Below are positions 1-5,674 of a stretch of DNA of 13,787 nt, one piece after another. Position 1 is the stretch's first letter; each line of letters starts with the position of its first letter. The notes under the pieces are model-generated. The model was not told where the DNA came from and searched no databases. It worked only from the letters and a program-made list of their open reading frames with translations. The translations under genes were made by a program, and so were the position numbers. Origin of the DNA: an uncultured Collinsella sp. (GTDB taxonomy: Bacteria; Actinomycetota; Coriobacteriia; Coriobacteriales; Coriobacteriaceae); assembly GCA_958405565.1 (NCBI GenBank), contig CATYEN010000057.1, positions 1-13,787 on the forward strand, in the 5' to 3' direction.

Positions 1-308
1 ATGCGACACTGAATGTGTCCATCCTCGCAGTATCCGGTTCTCAAGGTGCACGCCTGCGCTGGTTCCCGGTTGCACCGGTCCGCGCGGCAAGGAGATATAT
101 TGCCAGACTACGAAGCCATGTGGGACGTCAATTCCACTCTTCACAAGTCCTACACAATCTATGGCTTTCTATATAGGGAGTAGAAAGTCGAGTGCAGCAA
201 GACCGCACGTATCAGATGATGACCCTTCGGTTAAGAGACATATAAAGATCGGTCACCTGTAAGTGTTTATCTACCCGCGCTTTTAGCTATGTAAACCAGC
301 GCTTTCGA
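1..308. other. Left-edge intergenic stretch, no supported gene
   Basis: This stretch lies beyond the rplT terminator and is more AT-rich than the rest of the window. I see no recognisable protein or RNA gene in it. Two overlapping plus-strand frames are open: one enters from the left edge and ends at a TAA at 260-262, the other runs from ATG at 13 to TAG at 181-183. The second also contains an internal TTG at 100-102 preceded by AAGGAG at a good distance, giving a 27-residue aromatic-rich peptide. Neither frame shows the strong third-position GC bias of the real genes here. A short inverted repeat (CTTTCTA/TAGAAAG) lies at about 164-187 and has no T-run after it. It may be decayed sequence or the regulatory region of a gene outside the window. 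Confidence 0.4.
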
Positions 309-347
309 TAAAAAAGAGGGAGCGCCGCGCACACCGCGACACTCCCC
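309..347 (-). terminator. Rho-independent terminator of the infC-rpmI-rplT operon
   Basis: Read on the minus strand, a 12-bp stem (346-335 with 329-318, including two G-U pairs) closes a 5-nt loop and is followed after two bases by six T residues (315-310). It begins about 20 nt after the rplT stop codon, as expected for the end of the operon. Confidence 0.9.
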
Positions 348-367
348 TAGAGATTCAACAGAATCTA

Positions 368-727
368 TTAGGCCTCGAGAGCCTTCTTGGCAATAGCAGC
401 CAGCTCGTTGAAGGACTCGATGTCCTCGTAAGCCATCTGAGCCAGGACCTTACGGTCGAGCTCGATGCCAGCAACCTTCAGACCGTGCATGAACTGAGAG
501 TAAGAGATGTCGTTCAGGCGAGCAGCAGCGTTGATACGGGTGATCCAGAGAGAGCGGATCTCGCGCTTCTTGTTGCGGCGATCACGATACTGATACTGCA
601 GGGAGTGCTGGACCTGCTCTTTAGCATGCTTGTAAGTACGCGAAGCGGCACCGTAGTAACCCTTCGCACGGTGCATAACGGTACGGCGCTTCTTCTTGGC
701 GGCAACAGCGCGCTTAATACGTGCCAT
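368..727 (-). CDS. rplT: Large ribosomal subunit protein L20 (bL20)
   Basis: bL20 binds 23S rRNA early in 50S assembly; in several bacteria it also represses its own operon by binding the leader or intergenic mRNA. The 119-residue product is full length for the family and has the typical start MARIKRAV, a Lys/Arg-rich N-terminal extension (residues 1-60) that penetrates the rRNA, and the C-terminal globular part with NDISYSQFMHGL near residues 72-83. The ATG is preceded by AGGAG ten bases upstream. It is the last gene of the operon, 46 nt after rpmI, and a strong terminator follows. The leader attenuator upstream of infC is its probable target for feedback control (inference). Confidence 0.97.
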   Translation of the reverse strand: MARIKRAVAAKKKRRTVMHRAKGYYGAASRTYKHAKEQVQHSLQYQYRDRRNKKREIRSLWITRINAAARLNDISYSQFMHGLKVAGIELDRKVLAQMAYEDIESFNELAAIAKKALEA

Positions 728-773
728 GTTCTATCAACTCCTAGACGGTAAAACGAAAAACGGGAACGCGAAC

Positions 774-965
774 TTAGGCGAGACGCGACTTGATGACCTT
801 GCGGTCGGCAGCGGCGATCTCGGTCTCCTGACGGAAGCCACGCTTACGCTTGGTGGACTTCTTGCTCAGGATGTGGCTCTTGAAAGCCTTGGCGCGCATA
901 AGCTTGCCGGTACCAGTCTTGCGGAAACGCTTCTTGGTGCCGCTGTGGGACTTCATCTTAGGCAT
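774..965 (-). CDS. rpmI: Large ribosomal subunit protein L35 (bL35)
   Basis: This is a small, very basic 50S subunit protein. The 63-residue product begins MPKMKSHSGTKKRFRKTGTG, the typical bL35 N-terminus, and contains the KSHILSKKSTKRKR segment (residues 29-42) usual in the family; the length is normal. AAGGAG lies six bases before the ATG. It sits between infC (32-nt gap) and rplT (46-nt gap), in the order found in most bacteria, so its expression should follow that of the operon. Confidence 0.97.
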   Translation of the reverse strand: MPKMKSHSGTKKRFRKTGTGKLMRAKAFKSHILSKKSTKRKRGFRQETEIAAADRKVIKSRLA

Positions 966-997
966 GAAATACTCCTTAATCGGTTACAGAACACTAG

Positions 998-1552
998 TTA
1001 CTTGGTATCGCTTGCCGCTTTATCCTCATCGAAGGCGCCCTTAATCGGGGCGAGCAGCATAAGCATGTTACGGCCTTCCATCTTAGGCTTGGACTCGACC
1101 GTAGCGTAAGGCTTGAGATCCTCGGCGAGACGCTCGAGAACGTTAAGACCCTGCTCCGGGTGAGCCATCTCACGGCCGCGGAACATGATGGTGATCTTAA
1201 CGCGTGCGCCCTTCTTGAGGAAACGCAGAACGTGGCCCTTCTTGGTCTCGTAGTCGCCAACGTCGATCTTGGGTCGGAACTTCATTTCCTTGACCTCGAC
1301 CTTGGACTGGTTCTTACGAGCGGCCTTAGCCTTCATGGCCTGCTGGTACTTGAACTTACCGTAGTCCATGACCTTGCAGACCGGCGGCTCCGCGTTGGGA
1401 GCGATCTCGACCAGGTCGAGACCCTGATCGTCAGCAACGCGCTGGGCATCGCGGATGGCGAACAGGCCGAGCTGAGAGCCATCGACGCCAATCAAACGGC
1501 ACGAAGATGCGGTGATCTCGTCGTTGATGCGGGTGTCATCAGACTTAGCTAT
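998..1552 (-). CDS. infC: Translation initiation factor IF-3, probably with an AUA start
   Basis: IF-3 binds the 30S subunit, prevents premature joining of 50S and checks the start codon-initiator tRNA pairing. The product has the IF3 N-terminal domain (about residues 7-80, with RINDEI and the CKVMDYGKFKY stretch before the linker) and the C-terminal domain (about 90-175, with KFRPKIDVGDYETK). I place the start at the ATA at 1552-1550, giving 184 residues beginning (M)AKSDDTRIND. A strong GGAGG (1565-1561) lies eight bases upstream of it. The only in-frame AUG (1567-1565) overlaps that Shine-Dalgarno site and has no ribosome binding site of its own, only a T-run before it. Automated annotation would probably use that AUG, giving 189 residues. 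Non-AUG starts of infC are well known (AUU in Escherichia coli) and let IF-3 repress its own translation. First gene of the operon. Confidence 0.95.
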   Translation of the reverse strand: MAKSDDTRINDEITASSCRLIGVDGSQLGLFAIRDAQRVADDQGLDLVEIAPNAEPPVCKVMDYGKFKYQQAMKAKAARKNQSKVEVKEMKFRPKIDVGDYETKKGHVLRFLKKGARVKITIMFRGREMAHPEQGLNVLERLAEDLKPYATVESKPKMEGRNMLMLLAPIKGAFDEDKAASDTK

Positions 1553-1565
1553 TTTCCCTACCTCC
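1550..1565 (-). promoter_or_regulatory. infC ribosome binding site with AUA start codon
   Basis: Minus-strand GGAGG at 1565-1561 is followed by eight bases and ATA at 1552-1550, in frame with the IF-3 reading frame. This spacing is ideal, whereas the overlapping ATG at 1567 has no such site before it. This decides the start and suggests autoregulation by start-codon discrimination. Confidence 0.75.
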
Positions 1566-1567
1566 AT

Positions 1568-1728
1568 TCATAAAAAAATAACCCGGCGCTTTTCAGCAAC
1601 CAGGTCGTACACGTAGACATCCTCGGTATGAGGAAGGGAATCTAGGTTGTATGACCAGTCAGCTGCTCATTGGCGCCAAAAGGTGGGAACCCTCGGGTTC
1701 CTCTTTAGGGCATTGCGGGAACAACGCC
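1568..1728 (-). ncRNA. Structured infC operon leader, L20-leader type (candidate)
   Basis: About 160 nt separate the likely transcription start from infC. In order of transcription the RNA can form a GGAACC-CGAG-GGUUCC hairpin (1701-1686), a CCUC-GAGG hairpin (1633-1621) and the GNRA-capped terminator (1605-1572). CAACC-U-AG (1649-1642) is complementary, with one bulge, to CUGGUUG (1603-1597) in the 5' arm of the terminator, which gives a possible antiterminator. In Bacillus subtilis, L20 binding to the leader of this operon promotes termination. The same control here is inferred from gene content and structure; I cannot match the sequence to a family model. Confidence 0.55.
1572..1605 (-). 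terminator. Leader attenuator terminator upstream of infC
   Basis: On the minus strand, ACCTGG-T-TGCT (1605-1595) pairs with AGCGCCGGGT (1590-1581) around a GAAA tetraloop, with one bulged T, and is followed by TTATTTTTTT (1580-1572 holds the run). It ends only a few bases before the infC Shine-Dalgarno site, so it must be a conditional terminator inside the leader and not the end of an upstream gene. Bacillus L20 leaders are arranged like this. Confidence 0.75.
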
Positions 1729-1734
1729 TTGCGA

Positions 1735-1740
1735 ATAATA
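1735..1740 (-). promoter_or_regulatory. Possible -10 box of the infC-rpmI-rplT promoter
   Basis: TATTAT on the minus strand (1740-1735) matches the consensus at five of six positions. A weak -35 (ATGTGA) lies 17 bases upstream, just after the upstream terminator. Transcription would start near 1728 and produce the leader described above. Confidence 0.35.
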
Positions 1741-1773
1741 ACACGTACAGCGCGCTATCACATTACGTACACG

Positions 1774-1795
1774 AAAAAGGGGCCTTGACCCCCTT
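1774..1795 (-). terminator. Second copy of the tRNA-Leu terminator
   Basis: AAGGGGG/CCCC stem with a short loop followed by five T residues on the minus strand. It is nearly identical to the terminator at 1956-1978, differing by one base in the G/C run, and belongs to the duplicated tRNA 3' segment. It now insulates the infC promoter from upstream transcription. Confidence 0.7.
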
Positions 1796-1805
1796 GAAGC
1801 GCAGG

Positions 1806-1836
1806 TGCATGTATGGTGCCCGAGGCGAGACTCGAA
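1806..1836 (-). repeat. Duplicated tRNA-Leu 3' end (att-like direct repeat, copy 1)
   Basis: These 31 bases are identical to 1990-2020, which covers the T-loop, the 3' T-stem, the acceptor 3' strand, the discriminator, CCA and the first bases after the tRNA-Leu gene. No other tRNA part precedes this copy, so it is a 3' fragment and not a tRNA gene. A tRNA 3' end repeated in direct orientation is the usual footprint of site-specific integration. Confidence 0.75.
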
Positions 1837-1840
1837 GGGA

Positions 1841-1921
1841 CTTCGCTTCGCGAAGCCCCGGGCTTCGGGCGCATGGCGCCCTCACCACGCTCCGCTGCAA
1901 GCAGGCCACAGGCCTGTTTGC
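1841..1921. repeat. Cluster of palindromes between the two tRNA 3' copies
   Basis: Four inverted repeats follow one another: GCTTCGCGAAGC (1845-1856), GAAGCCC/GGGCTTC with a one-base centre (1852-1866, overlapping the first), GGGCGC/GCGCCC around ATG (1867-1881), and an 11-bp stem with one G-U pair around ACA (1897-1921). The first and second compete. There is no open frame with coding character. It resembles a REP-type palindromic repeat or a remnant of an inserted element. Confidence 0.6.
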
Positions 1922-1955
1922 TTAACGCTCCGCGCGCTCACGCGAGTTCGGCACG

Positions 1956-1978
1956 AAAAAGGGGGCCTTGACCCCCTT
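1956..1978 (-). terminator. Terminator of tRNA-Leu
   Basis: Minus-strand stem AAGGGGG (1978-1972) with CCCCC (1965-1961) followed by five T residues (1960-1956), about 20 nt after the CCA end of tRNA-Leu. Confidence 0.85.
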
Positions 1979-1997
1979 GAACGCTCACTTGCATGTA

Positions 1998-2084
1998 TGG
2001 TGCCCGAGGCGAGACTCGAACTCGCACGTTGTTGCCAACGGTGGATTTTGAGTCCACTGCGTCTGCCAATTCCGCCACTCGGGC
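1998..2084 (-). tRNA. tRNA-Leu (anticodon CAA)
   Basis: This is a class II tRNA read on the minus strand. The acceptor stem GCCCGAG (2084-2078) pairs with CTCGGGC (2008-2002), followed by discriminator A (2001) and an encoded CCA (2000-1998). The anticodon stem GTGGA/TCCAC closes the loop CTCAAAA, giving anticodon CAA, which reads UUG. There is a long variable arm, as in tRNA-Leu, and a T-arm GCGAG-TTCGAGT-CTCGC. A terminator follows. Its 3' end is duplicated 184 bp downstream at 1806-1836. Confidence 0.96.
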
Positions 2085-2123
2085 ACGTAATGCGTGAGTT
2101 AGTTTATCACAGCTTTCTGTTGA

Positions 2124-3557
2124 TTAGTCCGAAAATGGAACTTCTAGCATTTCGATAAGCTCAACCTTGCGCAACATCTCCCGCTTACGACATCCACGTC
2201 CGTCAACCGAGGCCTCGCCCATCTGGTTGTCATAGGGATCCTCGCGCATGCCGTCGAAAGAGGGCTCAAACTCTGCCTGGAATCGATTGTTGGCCACCAT
2301 ACGCCACGGGTCGAGATTGCCAAAGTAGTGACGGCGGCGCCACTCCTCCCCCATCCTGCGAGCAGAAGATCCAAATGACACGTCGGCGTTGAGCCAACCG
2401 GTCTGCGGCGTATAGAACTCTGCCCAGTCGTGCGACCCCACCGAATCGGGCGCAACATACAGGCCGCTCTGCCAACGGGCAGGCACGCCCGCGATACGGC
2501 ACATGGTGATAAACGTGAGCGCCATAACGCCGCAATCGCCGCGGAGCGAATGCGCGCAGTCATCGGCAATAGATCCCAAAAGCAAGTACGGCGGCTGATA
2601 GCGATAGTCGATATGCTGCGTCAGGTAATCATAGATAGCACGGGCGCGATCGAGCGGATCCTCGAGCCCGTCAATGACACGGGCTGTCAGCTGCTGTAGA
2701 TACGGCGTGAATGCAATGTGCGGACGGTCCTCGGAAATATCCTCGGGCAGAGGCGCGTCCATACGCGGGTGAACCGGAAGTGTGCCACCGTAGACATCAC
2801 AATAAGCAGCATCTATGTGATAACGATAGGTCACCGAAAAAAAGTGCTCACTCGAAGAAGACCACGAGGCGGTACGCGCCGAAGCATTCGCGGGGGCAAC
2901 AGCACCCTCCGGCGTCATATCGAGAACCTCGATATGAGACTGTTGACGACAGGCGGCGGCAACGGGTAGCCACGCGCGAACAGTCTCTCCATCTAGAGCG
3001 CCGGGGACAGACACGGACGCTTTAAGCGTAATGACGCGAGCCAATCCGTTTTGTGACTCCATCTCCTTGAGCATCTCGTTGCGCAGTGCTATTCCGTCCG
3101 TAGAATCGGGCCGCATGCCGGGAACCTCTTTGGGATATACGCGAAGCGAATCGAGGAAGTTGTCGAGAACGAACAGTTCGCCATCGATAAAGCGCCAGTC
3201 AATACGCTTACGATTAATCAGGTCATCAAACTGCTCTTCGGTAAACTCTGGCCACTCCACGCGAATCATCGCAATAGCCTGATCGCGCGACACCGAAAAA
3301 TGAAGCGGCGTCTCGAGCATGCGATACCGCTCGGCACGAACACAAGCAGCCAGCGAAGGCTCGGGGTTCTGCTCCAAAAGGCGATCGCAGGCAGCAACAG
3401 CCTGCGTCAAATACCCGGCATCCTTAAGACGAAGAATCTCGGGCGGCAGTCCAACATCGAGATGACGAAAGTCATCACAGCAAACATCAACAGAGCAACC
3501 AACTGGACCCTCGTCAATAACCTTCCCATCCGAAGGCAGTACATTAATAACAGCCAT
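2124..3557 (-). CDS. Transglutaminase-like (papain-fold) domain protein
   Basis: 477 residues from the ATG at 3557, which has GGAG nine bases upstream; an in-frame GTG at 3575 would add six residues but has no ribosome binding site. The C-terminal half carries a transglutaminase-like core with the expected catalytic triad: Cys342 in RGDCGVMA, His376 in SHDWAEFY and Asp392 in LNADVSFG. Residues 1-145 are predicted mostly helical, including a TPR-like segment around 40-85, and 145-260 look like a beta-rich linker domain. There is no signal peptide or membrane segment, so it is probably cytoplasmic. Members of this superfamily include proteases, peptide-N-glycanases and cross-linking enzymes; the substrate here cannot be deduced. 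Transcribed alone from its own promoter; its stop lies 40 bp before tRNA-Leu. Confidence 0.85.
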   Translation of the reverse strand: MAVINVLPSDGKVIDEGPVGCSVDVCCDDFRHLDVGLPPEILRLKDAGYLTQAVAACDRLLEQNPEPSLAACVRAERYRMLETPLHFSVSRDQAIAMIRVEWPEFTEEQFDDLINRKRIDWRFIDGELFVLDNFLDSLRVYPKEVPGMRPDSTDGIALRNEMLKEMESQNGLARVITLKASVSVPGALDGETVRAWLPVAAACRQQSHIEVLDMTPEGAVAPANASARTASWSSSSEHFFSVTYRYHIDAAYCDVYGGTLPVHPRMDAPLPEDISEDRPHIAFTPYLQQLTARVIDGLEDPLDRARAIYDYLTQHIDYRYQPPYLLLGSIADDCAHSLRGDCGVMALTFITMCRIAGVPARWQSGLYVAPDSVGSHDWAEFYTPQTGWLNADVSFGSSARRMGEEWRRRHYFGNLDPWRMVANNRFQAEFEPSFDGMREDPYDNQMGEASVDGRGCRKREMLRKVELIEMLEVPFSD

Positions 3558-3592
3558 ACCAAAACTCCAAGTCACTAGAACGCTTGAAGCCC

Positions 3593-3621
3593 ATTGTAGC
3601 GAGATAAAAAGAAAGCCCCAA
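3593..3621 (-). promoter_or_regulatory. Promoter of the transglutaminase-like gene
   Basis: TACAAT (3598-3593) is five of six to the -10 consensus; TTGGGG (3621-3616) lies 17 bases upstream as a moderate -35. The predicted start near 3586 gives a leader of about 30 nt to the ATG at 3557. The -35 overlaps a small hairpin (AGCCCC...GGGAGC) that has a T-rich stretch downstream on the minus strand. Confidence 0.55.
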
Positions 3622-3674
3622 CAAGGGAGCCATCAACGCCGCCGAACGGTAGTCAAAAAAATGACTTCAGCCCA

Positions 3675-3754
3675 GTAACCCTGTAGCGAGTTAACAAAGG
3701 AGGCCCCGTTTCCCCGGAGCTTTTCCCATTGCGCGACTTCTGGCAAAGCCAGTA
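3675..3754. repeat. Diverged tandem repeat, copy A (half element)
   Basis: This segment, from GTAACCCTG to CTGGCAAAGCCAG, reappears in diverged form from 3774, a period of 99 bp. Shared blocks include GTAACCCTG, a GTTAA-type block, GGARGCCCCGT, CCCCGGA, GCGCGACTTCTGGC and AAGCCAG. Copy A lacks the right-hand half that completes the long hairpin in copy B. Confidence 0.65.
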
Positions 3755-3773
3755 GCTATCTTAATTCAGACTT

Positions 3774-3888
3774 GTAACCCTGCGGCGTTAAACGAAGGAA
3801 GCCCCGTCCCCCGGAACTGTTTCCTTGGCGCGACTTCTGGCGAAGCCAGGTGAGCGCAAAGGAAACAGTGTAGGGGGACGGGGCTTCC
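3774..3888. repeat. Diverged tandem repeat, copy B, with 92-bp inverted repeat
   Basis: Within this copy, GGAAGCCCCGTCCCCC (3797-3812) is perfectly complementary to 3873-3888. Inside it ACTGTTTCCTTGGCGC (3816-3831) pairs with 3854-3869 with one mismatch, and CTGGC/GCCAG around GAA forms the tip. The whole 92-bp segment can fold into one long hairpin. It begins about 20 bp after the fba stop and so is probably also the 3' end of the fba transcript, although only TTCGTTT follows it on the minus strand. Confidence 0.8.
3797..3888 (-). terminator. Probable fba transcript 3' hairpin
   Basis: The long inverted repeat lies directly downstream of fba on the minus strand. The stem is very stable but the following T-run is poor, so it may stabilise the mRNA 3' end or terminate weakly. 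Confidence 0.4.
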
Positions 3889-3908
3889 GGCGGGAAATTT
3901 AGCGACGC

Positions 3909-4775
3909 TTACGCCTTGTTGACGGAGCCAAACTCCTCCATGAGCTCCTTGGTGCGGGCAACGATGTTGTCGCGACCAGGCTTGAGGAGCTTGCGGGGGT
4001 CAAAGCCCTTGCCCTGCTGATCCTTGCCAGCCTCGATGTACTCGCGGACGCCCTTGGCGAAGACGAGCTGCAGGTCGGTGTTGACGTTGATCTTGGAGAT
4101 GCCCAGGGAAATGGCCTTCTTGATCTGATCCTCGGGGATGCCGGTGCCACCGTGCAGGACGAGGGGCAGGTCGCCGGTCTGGGCCTTAATCTCGCCCAGA
4201 CGCTCGAAGGAAAGGCCAGCCCAGTCGGCGGGGTACACGCCGTGGATGTTGCCGATGCCGCAGGCGAGGAAGTCGACGCCCAGGTCAGCGATCTGCTTGC
4301 ACTCAGCAGGATCAGCGAGCTCGCCGCTGGAGGTCACGCCGTCCTCGGTGCCGCCGATGCCGCCGACCTCGGCCTCAATGGACATGCCCTTGGAGTGGGC
4401 AAGCTCAACGAGCTCCTTGGTGCGGTCGAGGTTAAGCTGGAAGGTCTCCTCGTGAGAGCCGTCATACATGATGGACGTGAAGCCGGCCTCGATGCACTTG
4501 AAGCAGTCCTCGTAAGAACCGTGATCGAGGTGAAGGGCGACGGGAACGGTAACGCCCGTGGCCTCGACGGCAGCCTTGACCATGTCGGCGCAGACCTTGA
4601 AACCGCCCATCCACTTAGCGGCACCAGCGGTGCACTGAAGGATCAGCGGAGACTTGGCCTCCTCGGCGGCCTGGAGAATAGCCAGGGTCCACTCGAGGTT
4701 GTTGGTGTTGAAGGCACCGAGACCGTACTTGCCGGCCTCGGCCTTCTTGAGCATGTCTGCTGCGTTGACGAGCAT
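3909..4775 (-). CDS. fba: Class II fructose-1,6-bisphosphate aldolase
   Basis: A zinc-dependent cytoplasmic enzyme that reversibly cleaves fructose 1,6-bisphosphate into dihydroxyacetone phosphate and glyceraldehyde 3-phosphate in glycolysis and gluconeogenesis. The product has 288 residues, the usual length of the FbaA/GatY/KbaY group. Visible features are YGLGAFNTNN (17-26), LHLDHG with catalytic Asp84 and zinc ligand His85, zinc ligands His178 (GNIHGVY) and His208 (LVLHGG), and the phosphate-binding NVNTD (230-234). The start at 4775 is fixed by AGGAGG eight bases upstream; the frame stays open to 4871 but that extension has no family similarity. It is followed by the 92-bp hairpin. A tagatose-bisphosphate aldolase of the same family is the alternative, but the sequence and the lack of tagatose genes nearby favour Fba. 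Confidence 0.93.
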   Translation of the reverse strand: MLVNAADMLKKAEAGKYGLGAFNTNNLEWTLAILQAAEEAKSPLILQCTAGAAKWMGGFKVCADMVKAAVEATGVTVPVALHLDHGSYEDCFKCIEAGFTSIMYDGSHEETFQLNLDRTKELVELAHSKGMSIEAEVGGIGGTEDGVTSSGELADPAECKQIADLGVDFLACGIGNIHGVYPADWAGLSFERLGEIKAQTGDLPLVLHGGTGIPEDQIKKAISLGISKINVNTDLQLVFAKGVREYIEAGKDQQGKGFDPRKLLKPGRDNIVARTKELMEEFGSVNKA

Positions 4776-4815
4776 AAAAGAAACCTCCTGTAAGGTTGCT
4801 CCGATAACGCCTGAG

Positions 4816-4852
4816 ATTTTACCACGGCGCACCCGAGCATAAACGTTCGTTT
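4816..4852 (-). promoter_or_regulatory. Candidate fba promoter with overlapping palindrome
   Basis: TAAAAT (4821-4816) is a good -10 box and lies about 40 bp before the fba start; GTTTAT (4844-4839) is a weak -35 at 17-bp spacing. The palindrome AAACG-AA-CGTTT (4852-4841) overlaps the -35 and could be an operator. No regulator is identifiable in the window. Confidence 0.35.
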
Positions 4853-4969
4853 GTTCACGAATATCGTCCAAACAGACTTTTTTGACCGTTTGCCCTACGG
4901 AATCGACCCGTTGGGGAAAAATAGCTTGACGTTTGGACGCTTCTCGTGCTTCAAAAGCCGACTATTAAG

Positions 4970-5653
4970 CTAAATCTGCATGAAAGGGTTCTGCATGAAC
5001 TCGCGTGCCATGGTGGTCGAATCGCCATGGCCGGTTAGGCAAACGGTATCGGGCGGGAGAAGCCGGGCGAGCTTGGAGAGCGAGCGCAGAATCGCCGCCT
5101 CGTCTCCTCCAGAAAGATCGGTGCGGCCGTGCCCACCCGGAAACAGGGTGTCGCCCACAAAGGCAATGTTCCCCTGCTCGGTGGCAGCAAACAAGACGAT
5201 CCCGCCCGGCGTATGCCCTGGCGTCTCGATCACCTGCAGGTAGATATCGCCCACCTCGATAGCATCTCCCTCGGCGAGCAGGCGCGTCGGCTCCCCGGGG
5301 TCAGGCGTCTCAATGCCCCACATAGCTCGCTGTTCCTCGATGTTCGCATGCGGCACCGCCACATCCTTGGCACACAGCTCATACTGGCAGCCCTCGCCAA
5401 CGGTGGTTCGCACGCCTGCAACACCACCAACATGATCGGCATGGCCATGAGTGCATACGGCGCCAAACACGCGTACGCCGGGATGCTCGGCTCGGATATG
5501 CTCCATCAAGCGCTCTCCTTCCCATGCGGGGTCGATAATCACGCACTCATTGTCCGAAATAACAGCATAGCTATTGGTCTGAATGGGACCGTTTACGAGC
5601 GTCTCGATCTCGACCGATCCCTTGGGAGTTAAATCCAAGGACACAGCACTCAT
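4970..5653 (-). CDS. Metallo-beta-lactamase-fold hydrolase (glyoxalase II-like)
   Basis: A 227-residue cytoplasmic protein with the complete di-metal site of the glyoxalase II branch: THGHADH (His69, His71, Asp73, His74), GHTPGG (His147), VGDTLF (Asp168) and TGHGDSTT (His209). The segment GHGRTDLSGG (174-183) is typical of this branch. Members hydrolyse S-acyl thioesters such as hydroxyacylglutathione, or act on other thiol adducts; the C-terminal glutathione-binding domain of true glyoxalase II is absent, so the substrate is uncertain. The ATG at 5653 follows a GGAGAGGG ribosome binding site. It lies downstream of rel on the same strand, separated by 84 nt containing a hairpin; a glyoxalase II-like gene close to rel is also known in Mycobacterium (Rv2581c near Rv2583c). 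Confidence 0.88.
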   Translation of the reverse strand: MSAVSLDLTPKGSVEIETLVNGPIQTNSYAVISDNECVIIDPAWEGERLMEHIRAEHPGVRVFGAVCTHGHADHVGGVAGVRTTVGEGCQYELCAKDVAVPHANIEEQRAMWGIETPDPGEPTRLLAEGDAIEVGDIYLQVIETPGHTPGGIVLFAATEQGNIAFVGDTLFPGGHGRTDLSGGDEAAILRSLSKLARLLPPDTVCLTGHGDSTTMAREFMQNPFMQI

Positions 5654-5674
5654 GTCCCTCTCCTCTCTATAGAA

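Noticed and set aside
1..308. T-box or other riboswitch at the left edge
   Set aside because: I looked for the conserved T-box GGTGGNACC block and for common riboswitch cores on both strands and found only partial resemblance in a GGTGCA/TGCACC repeat near 45-76.
1806..1836. Second tRNA gene or tRNA pseudogene
   Set aside because: Only the T-loop to CCA part is present. No D-arm, anticodon arm or 5' acceptor strand can be found in the adjoining bases, so a 3'-end direct repeat is the better description.
1647..2158. Plus-strand open frames across the tRNA-Leu region
   Set aside because: They run through the tRNA gene, both terminators and the palindrome cluster, and repeat the same peptide because of the DNA duplication. 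They are not coding.
1841..3888. CRISPR array
   Set aside because: The repeats here are palindromes or two-copy tandem repeats with no regularly spaced identical units and no cas genes.
4152..4793. 213-codon plus-strand open frame opposite fba
   Set aside because: A mirror of the aldolase gene, with no ribosome site and no recognisable domain.
4776..4871. N-terminal extension of fba to 4871
   Set aside because: AGGAGG is placed ideally for the ATG at 4775. The upstream codons cover the likely promoter and add residues absent from class II aldolases.
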